The notes below the pieces were generated by a model. The model did no database searches, was not told the origin of the DNA, and saw only the letters and a list, made by a program, of their open reading frames with translations. The translations under genes and the position numbers were made by a program. 64,000 nt of DNA. It comes from Phytopseudomonas punonensis. Lineage in GTDB: Bacteria; Pseudomonadota; Gammaproteobacteria; Pseudomonadales; Pseudomonadaceae. The stretch's first letter is position 1. Every line of letters starts with the position of its first letter. Shown in pieces: positions 62,336-64,000 of this stretch. The stretch spans positions 1-64,000 of the forward strand of contig NZ_FRBQ01000006.1 of assembly GCF_900142655.1 (NCBI RefSeq). The letters are read 5' to 3'.

Positions 62336-63781
62336 GTGCCTTCCAGCCTGTTCTGGTACGACTACGAAACCACTGGTATCGACCCGCGGCGGGATCGGCC
62401 GCTGCAGGTCGCCGGAATCCGCACTGATGAGCAGCTCAACGAGATCGAGGCGCCGCTCAATCTCTATTGCCAGCCCAGCGACGATATCCTGCCCCATCCA
62501 GCCGCCTGCATGATCACCGGCATTGGCCCGGATCGTCTGGCGCGTGAAGGCCTGGGTGAAGCAGAGTTCATGACGCGCGTGCATGCCGAGTTGGCACGGC
62601 CGGGCACCTGCGGCGTCGGTTACAACAGTTTGCGCTTCGATGATGAAGTGACGCGCTACAGCCTGTACCGCAACTTCTTCGACCCTTACGCCCGTGAGTG
62701 GCAGGGCGGCAACAGCCGATGGGACCTGATCGATATGGTGCGCACTGCCTATGCGCTGCGCCCCGAAGGTATCGAATGGCCGCAGGATGAGCATGGCGTC
62801 AGCCTCAAGCTCGAGCGGCTTACCGCTGCCAATGGGATCGCTCACGGCCAGGCCCACGACGCGCTTTCCGATGTGCGCGCGACTATCGCGCTGGCGCGTC
62901 TGATTCGCGAGCGCCAGCCGAAACTCTACGACTATCTGTACGGGCTACGGAGCAAGCAGCAGGTGCTCGATCAGATTCGCTTGTTGCAGCCGTTGGTGCA
63001 TGTGTCCGGGCGTTTTTCCGGTGCGCGACATTATTTGTCCGTGGTGTTGCCATTGGCCTGGCATCCGCGCAATCGCAATGCCCTGATCGTTTGCGACCTG
63101 CACCTCGATGCTGCGCCATTGCTGGAAGAAGATGCCGACACCTTGCGTCGCCGCTTGTATACCCGGCGCGATGAGTTGGCTGAAGGCGAACAACCTGTGC
63201 CGCTCAAGCTCATCCACATCAATCGCTGTCCGGTGGTCGCGCCGCTCGGTGTTTTGCGCGAGGAAGATTGCCAACGCCTGCAATTGGACAAGGCCGATTA
63301 CCTGATGCGGGCACAACGGCTGGCAGGCAGTCAGGAACAATGGCGAGACAAATTGCCGCAGGTATATGAGGAAGAAAGTTTCACGGCAGTTATGGATCCA
63401 GAGCAACAGTTGTACGACGGCTTTATTGGCGATCGTGATCGCCGGCTGTGCGAACAGGTCCGTAACAGTGACCCGGCACAATTGATGGCGCAGTCCTGGC
63501 CATTCGATGATGCGCGTCTGCCTGAATTGCTGTTTCGTTACCGGGCCCGAAACTTTCCGGACACATTGAGCGGTGAAGAACAGCAGCGCTGGCATGCCTT
63601 CTGCCAGCAGCGTCTTACCGGGATTGAGTTTGGGGCGCCCAACACACTGGCGAGTTTCGAGGCAGACATGGCGGTGTATCTCGCCAAGGCGACAGATAAC
63701 CAGCGAGCGACGTTGCAAGCCTGGGGCGAACACGCGAATCAATTGCGCAATCGATATGGACTACAAAAAGAAGGGATATAG
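62336..63781 (+). CDS. sbcB: Exodeoxyribonuclease I
   Basis: 481 residues from a GTG at 62336 with CAGGAG 7 bp before it. It degrades single-stranded DNA 3' to 5' in recombination and mismatch repair. The DEDD exonuclease site starts in FWYDYETTGIDPRRDRPLQVAGIR, continues at GYNSLRFDDEVTRYSLYRNFFDPY, and ends in HGQAHDALSDVRATIALARL. A SH3-like and a C-terminal helical domain follow, giving normal length. It is convergent with mvaT, an arrangement shared with P. aeruginosa as I recall it. Confidence 0.96.
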   Translation: MPSSLFWYDYETTGIDPRRDRPLQVAGIRTDEQLNEIEAPLNLYCQPSDDILPHPAACMITGIGPDRLAREGLGEAEFMTRVHAELARPGTCGVGYNSLRFDDEVTRYSLYRNFFDPYAREWQGGNSRWDLIDMVRTAYALRPEGIEWPQDEHGVSLKLERLTAANGIAHGQAHDALSDVRATIALARLIRERQPKLYDYLYGLRSKQQVLDQIRLLQPLVHVSGRFSGARHYLSVVLPLAWHPRNRNALIVCDLHLDAAPLLEEDADTLRRRLYTRRDELAEGEQPVPLKLIHINRCPVVAPLGVLREEDCQRLQLDKADYLMRAQRLAGSQEQWRDKLPQVYEEESFTAVMDPEQQLYDGFIGDRDRRLCEQVRNSDPAQLMAQSWPFDDARLPELLFRYRARNFPDTLSGEEQQRWHAFCQQRLTGIEFGAPNTLASFEADMAVYLAKATDNQRATLQAWGEHANQLRNRYGLQKEGI

Positions 63782-63856
63782 ATATGCGTGCCATGCGTTA
63801 AATCGCCTGGCGCGCCAATGCAATCTTTCTATCTAGCTGATTCGAATAGACGGCCA

Positions 63857-63882
63857 TAAAAAACGCCAGCAATGCTGGCGTT
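63857..63882 (-). terminator. Terminator of mvaT
   Basis: On the minus strand AACGCCAGC-ATT-GCTGGCGTT is followed by a T-run (six A at 63858-63863 on the plus strand). It lies 30 bp past the mvaT stop. Confidence 0.92.
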
Positions 63883-63912
63883 CTTCATGGACTTACCGCC
63901 CCCGGCTTGGCA

Positions 63913-64000
63913 TCAGCCCAGCAGAGTGGCCCAGCCTTCAACGACGTCGCCGCCCCACTTGGCTTTCCACTCTTTCAGCGTCTTGTGGTTGCCACCTTTG
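63913..64000 (-). CDS. mvaT: H-NS-like xenogeneic silencer MvaT, C-terminal part
   Basis: Only the last 28 codons are in the window: KGGNHKTLKEWKAKWGGDVV then EGWATLLG and the stop. This is the DNA-binding end of MvaT: the GGNHKTLKEWK block reads AT-rich DNA through its minor groove. MvaT silences foreign AT-rich genes in Pseudomonas. MvaU and other paralogues share this end, but the location beside sbcB supports mvaT. Confidence 0.88.
   Translation of the reverse strand, partial: KGGNHKTLKEWKAKWGGDVVEGWATLLG

Overview
The window is a chromosomal segment of a Pseudomonas species. Evidence: crcZ lies between cbrB and pcnB, behind cbrX-cbrA; the runs hemA-prfA-prmC-moeB-murI and lolB-ispE-tRNA-prs-rplY-pth-ychF have the Pseudomonas gene order; the window ends in mvaT, a Pseudomonas-specific H-NS-like protein, next to sbcB; GC content is high. 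From memory, the blocks 1.7-31 kb, 36.8-50 kb and 54-64 kb lie far apart in P. aeruginosa PAO1, so this is another lineage of the genus. The species cannot be fixed from the sequence alone.

Layout. (1) 1-1.8 kb is accessory DNA: the 3' end of an IS3-family element has cut the 5' part off a tyrosine recombinase gene. A FitAB/VapBC-type toxin-antitoxin pair and a tRNA-Met gene with an inverted copy of its 3' end follow. This looks like the tRNA-proximal edge of a decayed integrative element. (2) 1.9-16 kb is core: a diguanylate cyclase; the minus-strand series lolB, ispE, two tRNA-Gln, prs, rplY, pth, ychF; and a divergent plus-strand series hemA, prfA, prmC, moeB, murI. (3) 16-25.7 kb holds PagL, small proteins and a light/DNA-repair cluster (YbgA-like, MerR regulator, photolyase, SDR; Trp-rich protein, renalase-like flavoprotein), then a TIGR01777 protein and hemH. 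The four-gene photolyase operon is preceded by two perfect TGTACA-N12-TGTACA sites of the LitR/PplR type. (4) 26-36.8 kb: uracil and hypoxanthine salvage (uraA, upp, hpt), a SulP transporter, a DUF2845/DUF748 envelope cluster, an RlmI-like methyltransferase and an MpaB-like protein. (5) 36.8-50 kb: acs, pgi, panC, panB, folK, pcnB, the crcZ sRNA and cbrB-cbrA-cbrX. CbrAB drives crcZ through a sigma-54 promoter, and CrcZ antagonises Hfq/Crc. The acs leader carries an Hfq/Crc-type CA motif, so regulator and a likely target sit 6 kb apart. (6) 50-64 kb: an ATP-grasp/alpha-E fusion with a transglutaminase, a MoxR/DUF58/DUF4350/DUF4129/SpoIIM/RDD membrane operon, sbcB and the 3' end of mvaT.

The least expected structure is a set of miniature inverted-repeat elements (about 156-220 bp, ends GARCCTGTTCACGATCT). 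Several show a 3-bp TNA target duplication and sit exactly on the stop codons of flanking genes, recreating the stop. A relative with different ends lies about 30 bp upstream of acs. Some carry nested repeat hairpins.
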